Assembly: GCA_018609935.1 (NCBI GenBank)
Contig: JAHENH010000107.1
Location: 1 to 10,172 of the forward strand
Source of the DNA: Halobacteriales archaeon
Lineage (GTDB): Archaea > Halobacteriota > Halobacteria > Halorutilales > JAHENH01
DNA length: 10,172 nucleotides
Direction of reading: 5' to 3'
The position numbers were made by a program, and so were the translations under genes. The notes under the pieces are model-generated. The model was not told the DNA's origin, did no database searches, and saw nothing but the letters and a program-made list of their open reading frames with translations. Positions 1 to 5,941 of the stretch are shown here, in pieces (within the stretch, counting starts at the first letter, position 1; every line of letters starts with the position of its first letter).

Positions 1-666
1 AAACTACAAATACGGATCAACAAAAATGAAAGCCTAAGACAAAAACTTGAATCCCAGATACAATCAAATAATATAAACGATACATTCCTACAAATTCTAA
101 GAAACAAAGATGAAAAAAGACTCAAAGAAGAAAAACAAAAACTACAAAAAAAGAAACAGCAATTTAGAAACCTTGAGGATAACCTAACAGACAACCAAGA
201 GAGTCAAGACTTAAAAAGGAAAATAAACAATACTATAAACAATATAGAAAACAAGATAAACAACCTAAATATTTGGCTTTCAAACCTCAATTCTCAAAAC
301 AACCAAACTATAGCACAACAAATAAAATTCGATATACATAGACAGATAAAACATCTGGAAAATAATACTAAAGCATTGAGATCTCTAAATAATACACTAA
401 AAAACCACACAGATAAAATAAACTCCAAAACACAAAAAATAGATTCTCAGATAAATCAGATAGAAACAAAGATCAACAGCATCAGAAGCCAAATTTCACC
501 ATCACCTATAGATCTGTATGATAAAGACAACCAGGATGGTATAGAAGGGTTAGAGGTAAGACAGGCAATAAAGTGCTTTTTGTTTGGAGACAACTGTATA
601 AACAATAACCGTCTAAATGGTAATCAGGTTAGATCGATAATAAAAGCATTCCTCGGATTCACATAA
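1..666 (+). CDS. C-terminal part of a coiled-coil surface protein with a dockerin-like calcium-loop tail
   Basis: The frame is open from base 1, so the 5' end lies outside the window; 221 residues are visible before TAA. Residues 1-165 are a low-complexity Lys/Gln/Asn/Glu heptad-like stretch typical of long coiled coils. They hold several N-X-T sequons (such as NDT, NQT, NNT and NHT), which suggest export and N-glycosylation. A short SPSP hinge leads to residues 170-221, which contain a calcium-loop-like segment, DKDNQDGIEGLE (D174 to E185), followed by a helix RQAIKCFLFG and a second helix QVRSIIKAFLGF. This pairing resembles archaeal dockerin/EF-hand tails, and the same architecture ends the protease at 3467-5731. 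The loop glycine is one place later than in a textbook EF hand. Two cysteines (C192, C199) flank the inter-helix turn and could form a disulfide. No membrane anchor is visible, so surface attachment would be through the tail or the missing N-terminus. Exact function is unknown. Confidence 0.8.
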   Translation, partial: KLQIRINKNESLRQKLESQIQSNNINDTFLQILRNKDEKRLKEEKQKLQKKKQQFRNLEDNLTDNQESQDLKRKINNTINNIENKINNLNIWLSNLNSQNNQTIAQQIKFDIHRQIKHLENNTKALRSLNNTLKNHTDKINSKTQKIDSQINQIETKINSIRSQISPSPIDLYDKDNQDGIEGLEVRQAIKCFLFGDNCINNNRLNGNQVRSIIKAFLGFT

Positions 667-728
667 AAACCTATACACTTAATCCCCTAGATAGAAAAAT
701 TGTAGTTACCCTGAAGTATAAATCTTTT

Positions 729-754
729 TATATAAAAACTATATATAAAAACTA
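729..754 (+). repeat. Tandem repeat, 2 x 13 bases
   Basis: TATATAAAAACTA occurs twice head to tail at 729-741 and 742-754. Both copies look like TATA boxes, but no supported plus-strand gene follows within 1.4 kb. It may be simple A+T-rich slippage. Confidence 0.6.
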
Positions 755-775
755 CAATAAATACGTATCAATATA

Positions 776-791
776 TTTTTTTGTTTTTTTT
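776..791 (+). terminator. T-tract, possible terminator of the coiled-coil gene
   Basis: A run of 16 bases that is all T except for one G lies 110 bases after the stop at 666. Archaeal RNA polymerase terminates at T-rich tracts without needing a hairpin. The distance to the stop makes this only a candidate. Confidence 0.35.
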
Positions 792-842
792 AAACCTATA
801 ATGACTTTGGTTAAAAAATTCGTTGTAACCAACTTATTTATC

Positions 843-892
843 TATTCGTTTTGTTAATAGATATCTATTTTTGTTTATTCGTTATTAGATAT
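843..892 (+). repeat. Imperfect direct repeat in spacer
   Basis: TATTCGTT followed by a TTAGATAT/ATAGATAT element occurs at 843-864 and again at 876-892, with a 5-base difference in internal spacing. No function can be assigned. Confidence 0.35.
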
Positions 893-1071
893 GAAATAAA
901 CTATAGCTATCATTTTTTTAGGTATATAGAGGTGTGCATAATATATTTAAATACAATAACTACAGTATAATGTGTGTTTTATAGTGATTTTTATTTTTGT
1001 TTTAGGCCTCTATAGGTTTCTTTGTATCTATAGCTAGAGGTTTATAGATCCCCCTTCTGTATTTTTTCCTA

Positions 1072-1240
1072 TTAATCCCTCAAAAAATCCAGAGGGAAAA
1101 GAGAACCTATTTCATCTTTCTTGTATTCTATAACTTCTTTTGATTTTTTATTCCACTCTAAAATAATTTCTTTTTCATCGATATAAAATAAAACAATCTA
1201 AAGTAGTACGTCCCTCCTCAAGTAACTCTACATCAACACT
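1072..1240 (-). pseudogene. Possible frameshifted small coding remnant
   Basis: Read on the minus strand, 1240-1178 gives a protein-like stretch, SVDVELLEEGRTTLDCFILY, which hits TGA at 1175-1177. A second frame then continues as IDEKEIILEWNKKSKEVIEY and on to PLDFLRD, ending in TAA at 1072-1074. Joining the two needs a one-base shift in the T/A-rich run around 1180-1197. The joined peptide is about 55-60 residues, with alternating polar/hydrophobic (beta-like) character and higher G content than the flanks, which is why I regard it as former or interrupted coding sequence. No in-frame ATG is visible upstream in the first frame. An alternative reading stays in the second frame from ATG at 1231-1233 and crosses two TAG codons (codons 2 and 12). 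I do not recognise a family. Confidence 0.3.
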
Positions 1241-1466
1241 ATATATCCTAAACAAACAAAAATAACGTATATTAAAATATAAAACATTTCTTAAGAAAAT
1301 ACAAAAAAACCTAGAAAAATCTATTTCGGCGTTTATTCAACAACAAATGTAATGTATAATAGATAACATAGATAATTCCTAGAAAATATAAATATAACCC
1401 CTATAAAAAAATATATAATTCTAAAACATCACATATTATATATAATTATTATATAATAATTTTCCA
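1241..1466. other. Spacer without recognisable genes
   Basis: Extremely A+T-rich sequence with no supported reading frame. Its only distinct element is the perfect palindrome at 1444-1461. Confidence 0.5.
1444..1461. repeat. Perfect 18-base palindrome
   Basis: AATTATTATATAATAATT reads identically on both strands. It lies 6 bases beyond the minus-strand TGA at 1467-1469, so it could act as a 3'-end element for that small ORF. All-A/T palindromes also arise by chance in such DNA. Confidence 0.5.
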
Positions 1467-1604
1467 TCACTTTTTATTTTCTACACCTTCTGAACTACCA
1501 ACCTGTAAAAATGCTTGTATCTTGCCGAACTACACTAAAAACCCAAGACTTATAGTTGATAATATTAAAAAAGTGAAGACAACATAGAAAAGATATCTAT
1601 CCAT
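1467..1604 (-). CDS. Candidate small membrane protein with an in-frame TAG codon
   Basis: From ATG at 1604 the minus strand reads MDRYLFYVVFTFLILSTISL followed by GFLV, a single hydrophobic helix of 24 residues, then TAG at codon 25 (1530-1532). The same frame continues without another stop as FGKIQAFLQVGSSEGVENKK to TGA at 1467-1469 (codon 46). A TATA-like element sits about 27 bases upstream of the ATG, as at other genes here. Three readings are possible: a 24-residue membrane peptide, a 45-residue protein with amber read through or decoded as pyrrolysine, or a nonsense-interrupted pseudogene. The reading frame is short enough that chance cannot be excluded, and no homolog is recognised. 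Confidence 0.3.
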
Positions 1605-1627
1605 AATATCAACACGAAATACATATA

Positions 1628-1635
1628 GATAAAAC
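1628..1635 (-). promoter_or_regulatory. TATA-like element for the small membrane ORF
   Basis: On the minus strand GTTTTATC is centred about 27 bases before the ATG at 1604, the spacing expected for a leaderless archaeal transcript. Confidence 0.35.
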
Positions 1636-1726
1636 TAGTCTGAAAAAATCATTCATCTAAAAAACAAAAGATATTAGATAAAACTAAAATGGAAAAATTT
1701 AGACAATCAGTATTAGGTTTAGATTT

Positions 1727-1891
1727 TTAACAAAGCTTAGAATAGCAGTAGGGACATGTAGTACCTTTTTCAAATTCTTTGTTACATATAATACAAACTC
1801 CCCCTTTTCCAGTAAAAGACCGTCCACAGCTTGGACACTCGAAATATGTCAAACTTTTAATTTTATTCCCACAAAACTTACATTCACACAT
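1727..1891 (-). CDS. Small double zinc-ribbon protein (54 residues)
   Basis: This minus-strand frame runs from ATG (1891) to TAA (1727-1729) and encodes MCECKFCGNKIKSLTYFECP, then SCGRSFTGKGGVCIICNKEF, then EKGTTCPYCYSKLC. Ten of the 54 residues are cysteine. Four CXXC knuckles are evenly arranged (C4/C7, C19/C22, C33/C36, C46/C49), giving two successive zinc ribbons with CPSCGR and CPYC cores typical of archaeal zinc-ribbon microproteins. C2 and C54 are extra. No signal peptide or membrane segment is present, so it should be cytoplasmic. Such proteins often bind nucleic acid or act as adaptors, but nothing here fixes a partner. A TATA box 25-32 bases upstream supports this start and a leaderless mRNA. 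It is divergent from the PGF-CTERM gene at 2203, and the two promoters share a 12-base element. Confidence 0.85.
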   Translation of the reverse strand: MCECKFCGNKIKSLTYFECPSCGRSFTGKGGVCIICNKEFEKGTTCPYCYSKLC

Positions 1892-1915
1892 AGATATCAG
1901 TCTTTAATTTAAGTC

Positions 1916-1923
1916 TATATAAA
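1916..1923 (-). promoter_or_regulatory. TATA box of the zinc-ribbon gene
   Basis: On the minus strand TTTATATA is centred about 28 bases upstream of the ATG at 1891, within ACAAAGTTTATA. That 12-mer is repeated in the promoter region of the divergent gene at 2203. The spacing implies transcription starts at or next to the ATG. Confidence 0.65.
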
Positions 1924-2149
1924 CTTTGTGGCAAAAAAAAATAAATAATAAAACCAAAAATAAAGATAATTTTTAAACAAAAAAAACCTATCAAAAATTT
2001 ATCTATAAAAAAACTAAAAGAAAAATAAATAAAAATTAAGAAATTTAGACTTAATTAACTTCTTATTTGAAGAATATAAAACCAATAAAAAAAATATATT
2101 AGGTTTTAAAAAAGCTTTAATTTTAAGAAATAAACATATAGATATCCCA
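1924..2149. other. Divergent A+T-rich spacer
   Basis: The spacer between the divergent genes starting at 1891 (-) and 2203 (+) has no coding potential that I can see. It contains a 7-base inverted repeat, AATTAAG at 2034-2040 and CTTAATT at 2050-2056, separated by 9 bases. Confidence 0.5.
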
Positions 2150-2182
2150 ACAAAGTTTATAATCAAAAATATTATTTATTTA
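2150..2182 (+). promoter_or_regulatory. Promoter region of the PGF-CTERM protein gene
   Basis: ACAAAGTTTATA at 2150-2161 matches the divergent zinc-ribbon promoter exactly. It would give a start site near 2185 and a short leader. A second A/T-rich candidate, TTATTTATTTATTT, spans about 2172-2185 and is centred about 25-27 bases before the ATG at 2203, which would give a leaderless mRNA. I cannot choose between them. No Shine-Dalgarno sequence precedes the ATG. Confidence 0.45.
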
Positions 2183-2202
2183 TTTCAATAATACCTTTTT
2201 GT

Positions 2203-2802
2203 ATGTCAACTAAAAAACTAACAATATTGTTATCCAGTATTATTTTTTTCTCATTTACTGTATCCCCAGTAACTGCAGGACAAATAGATGACGTATCTAT
2301 ACAAAAAACAACTACAGGAGAAACAAAAACAATAACTATCTCACTATCTGCATCCAATATAGGAGGAATAACAATAGAAGGACTACCAAATGGATGGACT
2401 ATACAGAACCACACAGATGACGGAGCAATATTTGTACAGGACGATGGAAACAATGACGGCCACAACGAAAGAATGGGTTGGGCATGGCCAGAACAACAAT
2501 CACAGACCACAGTATCTGCAACAATACAAACACCACAGACAGTACAACCTGGAAACTATAACCTAACCACAACAACAAGAAATGGAGGACAAACAACAGA
2601 CACAATAACTATAACAATATCAGATCAAAACCAAGATAGAGACCAAAACCAAACTGAAAATACAAACAACCAGACAAACCAAGATACAAACCAAACACAA
2701 CAAAACCAACAAGATGATAACCAACAACAACCCGGATTTACAGTCTTAACTGCACTTATTTCAATTATAACAATAGCTATACTAGCCAAAAAAATTAATT
2801 AA
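2203..2802 (+). CDS. Secreted PGF-CTERM protein with a module shared with the nearby subtilase
   Basis: The product has 199 residues. Residues 1-25 form a Sec signal peptide (basic MSTKK, hydrophobic core, cleavage likely after VTA). Residues 28-140 are a beta-rich domain with the pattern ITIEGLPNGW...NHTDDGAIF...DDGNNDGHNE...WAWPE, which lines up with residues 603-707 of the protease at 3467-5731. The DDGNNDGHNE segment resembles an acidic calcium-binding loop. Residues 141-176 are a Gln/Asn/Asp/Thr linker with several NQT sequons, typical of glycosylated wall-spanning regions. PGF at 177-179, a hydrophobic segment and the basic end AKKIN form a PGF-CTERM signal. Such signals are processed by archaeosortase A and replaced with a lipid anchor. 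The mature protein should therefore be a lipid-anchored, N-glycosylated surface protein. Its ligand and function are unknown. It ends 111 bases before the protease operon, which has its own TATA box. Confidence 0.88.
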   Translation: MSTKKLTILLSSIIFFSFTVSPVTAGQIDDVSIQKTTTGETKTITISLSASNIGGITIEGLPNGWTIQNHTDDGAIFVQDDGNNDGHNERMGWAWPEQQSQTTVSATIQTPQTVQPGNYNLTTTTRNGGQTTDTITITISDQNQDRDQNQTENTNNQTNQDTNQTQQNQQDDNQQQPGFTVLTALISIITIAILAKKIN

Positions 2803-2840
2803 AGTAATAAAAAAAACGAAGATTGGTTACTATTTTGGGG

Positions 2841-2850
2841 ATAGAACAAT
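2841..2850 (+). promoter_or_regulatory. ATAGAACAAT motif upstream of the protease operon
   Basis: ATAGAACAAT lies 64 bases before the ATG at 2914 and about 35-45 bases upstream of its TATA box. TAGAACAAT is identical to 8663-8671 and 8690-8698 in the repeat cluster between AglB and the S-layer-like gene. A shared regulator site is possible but unproven. Confidence 0.3.
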
Positions 2851-2867
2851 TTTTTTATATATTTTTT
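2850..2867 (+). terminator. T-tracts, possible terminator of the PGF-CTERM gene
   Basis: Two T runs (2850-2856 and 2862-2867) lie about 50-65 bases after the stop at 2802. They would suit archaeal T-tract termination. They overlap the upstream region of the next operon, so the assignment is tentative. Confidence 0.35.
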
Positions 2868-2883
2868 ATTGTTTATGCATATA

Positions 2884-2892
2884 TTTTATATA
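2884..2892 (+). promoter_or_regulatory. TATA box of the propeptide-like/subtilase operon
   Basis: TTTTATATA is centred about 26 bases upstream of the ATG at 2914. The spacing supports a leaderless start there and argues against earlier TTG (2869) or ATG (2875) starts, which would place the TATA box inside the gene. Confidence 0.6.
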
Positions 2893-2913
2893 TCTGTGTT
2901 GCTGTTTTTTATT

Positions 2914-3474
2914 ATGGATAGATTCAACTATATTTATTTATCCTTTTTTGTTTTTTTGATTTTGTTTTTAGGTATTAGTCCTGTATTTGGACATGAACAA
3001 AAAAAGGATGATTTGAATTTGGATCCAAGACTTAAGGGTCTTTTAGATTCCACAGATAAGGATGTATATGCTGAAACCCATAATATAGAATATTCAAATG
3101 GAAGTGTTGAGGTTGTAGTTGAGATATATAAAAATAGAAGCTTTCCTACAGGATATAGTTTTAATTTCCATGCCAATACTACATATAAAGATAGGGTTTT
3201 CTATCAGGGAAAAATACCTATAAACCAAATAGATTCTCTAAAAAATAGATCAGAAATACTGGATATAAGGCTTCCAGAAACACCAAAACAAGTAGGACAA
3301 AATAACAATAATCAAATATCAACCCAGAAAAATACTTCTAATAGTACCAATAATAATGGTGATGGTCGACAACCTAGAAATCAATCATCTATTTTGGGGA
3401 CTATAACAGCATCTCTAGGTGTTTTGTCTGTTTTTTTGGTTTTTTATTTAAGAAAAGTGAAAAAGGATGATTGA
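2914..3474 (+). CDS. Membrane-anchored protein resembling a free-standing subtilase propeptide
   Basis: From ATG 2914 the product has 186 residues. I chose this start because the TATA box lies 26 bases upstream and it gives a clean signal peptide (1-26, cleaved near SPVFG). Residues 35-125 resemble a subtilase pro-domain: a hydrophobic strand VEVVVEI (65-71), then YKDRVFYQGKIPINQID (91-107), then SLKNRSEILDIRLPETPK (108-125). The protease pro-region (residues 60-125) has the same order: VTLLLDI, YNDIHQIEVPFENISDI, and VKNIRRPLKPK. Residues 126-158 are an Asn/Gln/Ser linker with NTS, NST and NQS sequons. Residues 159-179 form a transmembrane helix with a basic cytoplasmic end (RKVKKDD). It is not PGF-CTERM. 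The 3' end overlaps the protease start by 8 bases, so the two are co-translated. Inferred role: inhibitor, folding helper or membrane tether for the protease. No catalytic motif is visible. Confidence 0.75.
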   Translation: MDRFNYIYLSFFVFLILFLGISPVFGHEQKKDDLNLDPRLKGLLDSTDKDVYAETHNIEYSNGSVEVVVEIYKNRSFPTGYSFNFHANTTYKDRVFYQGKIPINQIDSLKNRSEILDIRLPETPKQVGQNNNNQISTQKNTSNSTNNNGDGRQPRNQSSILGTITASLGVLSVFLVFYLRKVKKDD

Positions 3475-5731
3475 AAAAAAAGAAATCTCTATACTTATAG
3501 TATTCGGCTTAATTTTTGTTTTTTTATCTTTTGGTATAAATACAGTACAAGCTGATCAAGCTAAAAATTATACATTAGAAAAACAAAAAATAGATCTAAG
3601 AGGTATATCTGATGTATCTCTACAGCAAAAAATTGGTTCTTTAGATGAACAAAAAGTAACTCTTTTATTAGATATAGATAAGCTAAATAAAACCAAACTA
3701 TCAGAACTAAAAAACTATAATATAGATGTTAAATCAACATACAACGATATACACCAGATAGAGGTTCCTTTTGAGAATATATCTGATATTAGAAAAAAAG
3801 AGTGGGTAAAAAATATACGGCGTCCATTAAAACCTAAAAAGACGGTAGTAAGTGAGGGTGTAGATGTTGTTAATGCTTCAATTTTACAGAATAATGGTGT
3901 TTTAGGAGAAAATATTAGTATAGGAGTTTTGGATTTTGGTTTTAACACAACAAACCCAGAGATAGAAAAAAATATTGTGGATACTAAGTCTTTTTCTGGG
4001 GATGGAATAGGGAACAATGGTGATAACGGTCATGGTACTGCTGTAGCAGAGATAGTGGTAGATGTAGCACCAAAAGCAGATCTATATCTTGCTTCGTTAG
4101 ATACCGATGTTACATATGCAAATGCTGTAGATTGGCTTGAAACAAAAGATGTAGACATAATAGTTATGTCTCTTGTATTTTTCAATCAGCCATATGATGG
4201 AACGGGCTTTATATCTAGTGTGGCTGATGATGCTGTAGAGAATGGGTCTGTATGGGTTAATTCTGCGGGAAATGAGGCAAGAACCCATTGGGAAGGAATA
4301 TATAGTGACATGGATGGAAATCGTTGGTTGAACTGGACAGAAAAAGATGAACAAAACACATTCTCTCTACAGAAAGGAAAACCTCTTTCTGTATATCTAA
4401 GCTGGGATGGTTGGCCTAAAACAGATGATGACTACGACCTATATGTAATAACACCAAATGGTAAAGTTTTAAATTCTATAAAAATACAGGATGGGGATGA
4501 TAGACCGACAGAATCAATATCTACTATTGCGCCATCTACGGGACAATATAGTATACAGATAAGAAACCATAGTGCAAAGGGAGACAACAGAATAGAGGTA
4601 TTTTTTGGTGGAGGCTCCCCACTACAACATAATACCCCAGAAAGTAGCATTGTAGCTCCAGCAACAGAAAAAAATGTTATATCGGTAGGAGGATTCAACC
4701 ACCAAACATTCGAAATAGAACCATATAGTAGTAGAGGACCAACAAATGACGGAAGACAAGGAATAGATGTTGTAGGGCCAGATGGAATAACTACGGACTC
4801 AATCCCTCAATTCTTTGGAACATCCGCTTCAGCACCACATATAGCAGGAATAGCAGGACTTATCAAATCACAAAATAAATCAAAGACACCTCTAGAAATA
4901 CAAAAAGACATCAACACAACAGCAACCGATATACCACCAATCGGTCCGGACACAAAATCTGGATATGGAATACCAAACGCATCAGCCACAATAAAAATAA
5001 AACAAAACAAAAAACCAAAAGCAAACTATAGCTATAAACCCAAAAAACCAATTGTCGGCCAAAAAACAAAATTCAACGCAACAAACTCAAAGGATCCGGA
5101 TGGAACAATAACACGCTACTATTGGAGCCTAGATGATGGTACAGAAAAAACAGGAAAAACAATAAACCATACATATACACAAACTGGAACATACAATGTA
5201 ACCCTAAATATATCAGATAACCAAGGAAAAACAGACAACAAAACAAAAACAATAGAGATACAAGACAACATAAAACTAAATACTATATCTAACCACACAG
5301 ATAAAAACATTACAATAACGATAAATGCAACAAATATAGATAGAATAAACATATCTAACATACCAAATAGGTGGAACCTAACAAAACACAAAGACAATGG
5401 AGGAAGATTCAATACATATGACAGAAACAAAGATGGACACAATGAAACACTCTCTTGGAGCTGGCCTCAAACCAAAAACATAGAAGTACAAACAAAACAT
5501 GAAACACCAAATACCACGAAAAAATATAAAATAAAAATAACAGCCAAAGGTATAGGCCAAAACAAAAAAACATCTATAACAATAAAAAAACCTATAATCG
5601 ATATATACGATATAAACAAAAACAAAAAAATAGATCGAAACGAGGTAAAAAAAGCAATAAAAGACTATCTATTTCTAGATAAAATAGACAATATAGAAAT
5701 TAAAAAACTAATAAGAAACTACTTATTTTAA
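3467..5731 (+). CDS. Secreted subtilisin-family serine protease with PKD, shared module and dockerin-like tail
   Basis: The product has 754 residues. Residues 1-29 are a signal peptide (cleavage near VQA), and about 40-125 a pro-domain. The S8 catalytic domain has all expected residues: D156 in VLDFG, H189 in GHGTAVAEI, oxyanion N269 in SAGNE and S453 in GTSASAPH. Residues about 276-382, between N269 and S453, are an inserted beta-sandwich resembling bacterial pre-peptidase C-terminal domains (LSVYLSWDGW...DDYDLYVITPNGKVL). A PKD domain follows (about 518-598; DPDGTITRYYWSLDDG, then HTYTQTGTYNVTLNISDNQG). Residues about 603-707 match the domain of the 2203-2802 protein, including an acidic DRNKDGHNE loop. 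Residues 711-754 form a calcium-loop/dockerin-like tail (DINKNKKIDRNE plus two helices). No membrane anchor is seen. It is a predicted self-processed extracellular endoprotease; substrates are unknown. It is co-translated with the propeptide-like gene. The C-terminal third is unusually Lys/Asn/Thr-rich and basic compared with the acidic catalytic part. Confidence 0.93.
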   Translation: MIEKKEISILIVFGLIFVFLSFGINTVQADQAKNYTLEKQKIDLRGISDVSLQQKIGSLDEQKVTLLLDIDKLNKTKLSELKNYNIDVKSTYNDIHQIEVPFENISDIRKKEWVKNIRRPLKPKKTVVSEGVDVVNASILQNNGVLGENISIGVLDFGFNTTNPEIEKNIVDTKSFSGDGIGNNGDNGHGTAVAEIVVDVAPKADLYLASLDTDVTYANAVDWLETKDVDIIVMSLVFFNQPYDGTGFISSVADDAVENGSVWVNSAGNEARTHWEGIYSDMDGNRWLNWTEKDEQNTFSLQKGKPLSVYLSWDGWPKTDDDYDLYVITPNGKVLNSIKIQDGDDRPTESISTIAPSTGQYSIQIRNHSAKGDNRIEVFFGGGSPLQHNTPESSIVAPATEKNVISVGGFNHQTFEIEPYSSRGPTNDGRQGIDVVGPDGITTDSIPQFFGTSASAPHIAGIAGLIKSQNKSKTPLEIQKDINTTATDIPPIGPDTKSGYGIPNASATIKIKQNKKPKANYSYKPKKPIVGQKTKFNATNSKDPDGTITRYYWSLDDGTEKTGKTINHTYTQTGTYNVTLNISDNQGKTDNKTKTIEIQDNIKLNTISNHTDKNITITINATNIDRINISNIPNRWNLTKHKDNGGRFNTYDRNKDGHNETLSWSWPQTKNIEVQTKHETPNTTKKYKIKITAKGIGQNKKTSITIKKPIIDIYDINKNKKIDRNEVKKAIKDYLFLDKIDNIEIKKLIRNYLF

Positions 5732-5941
5732 AAAAAACAGAAAATCCCATAATATAAAACAAACAGCCACTTTTTAATAGATATTCTTTTAATAAATACA
5801 TAAAATTTTTTGTTTAATAAACAATTTTTAGTTTATATAAGCAAAATAAACCATTTTTATTTATTAAGATAAAAAGTATTTTTTGGTATAGATAAAAGAA
5901 ATTAGGTATTATTTTGTTTTTTATGGGTTTTATTTTGAGTT
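5732..5941. other. Convergent spacer between protease and AglB
   Basis: A+T-rich sequence where the two genes meet tail to tail. It contains the hairpin plus T-tract at 5806-5829 and further T-rich tracts on both strands. No gene is seen. Confidence 0.6.
5806..5829 (+). terminator. Hairpin with T-tract after the protease gene
   Basis: TTGTTT and AAACAA (5810-5815 and 5819-5824) can pair around an AAT loop and are followed by five Ts (5825-5829), about 80 bases after the protease stop. A T6 run also precedes it. This suits termination of the protease operon in the convergent spacer. Confidence 0.45.

Larger units (their letters stand above)
667..1071. other. Gene-poor A+T-rich spacer
   Basis: No convincing gene is seen on either strand. 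The stretch holds a two-copy tandem repeat (729-754), a T-rich tract (776-791) and an imperfect direct repeat (843-892). It also has several short CTATAG/TAGAGG-type motifs around 920-1050 with no clear order. The longest ATG-initiated plus-strand reading near 800 is only 18 codons. Confidence 0.6.

Noticed and set aside
800..856. 18-codon plus-strand ORF in the spacer
   Set aside because: Too short, with no promoter or ribosome binding site and no protein-like features.
1689..1730. 13-codon plus-strand ORF near the end of the zinc-ribbon gene
   Set aside because: Very short and overlapping the 3' end of the better-supported minus-strand gene.
2172..2510. Open frame of 112 codons on the minus strand
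   Set aside because: It lies opposite the well-supported PGF-CTERM gene, whose plus-strand product has a signal peptide and sorting signal; the minus reading has no recognisable features.
2869..2913. Earlier TTG/ATG starts for the propeptide-like protein
   Set aside because: They would put the best TATA box inside the gene and create a double hydrophobic N-terminus; the ATG at 2914 gives a normal signal peptide.
3715..5560. Multiple minus-strand frames within the protease gene
   Set aside because: All are antisense to a protease with a complete catalytic triad and ordered domains.
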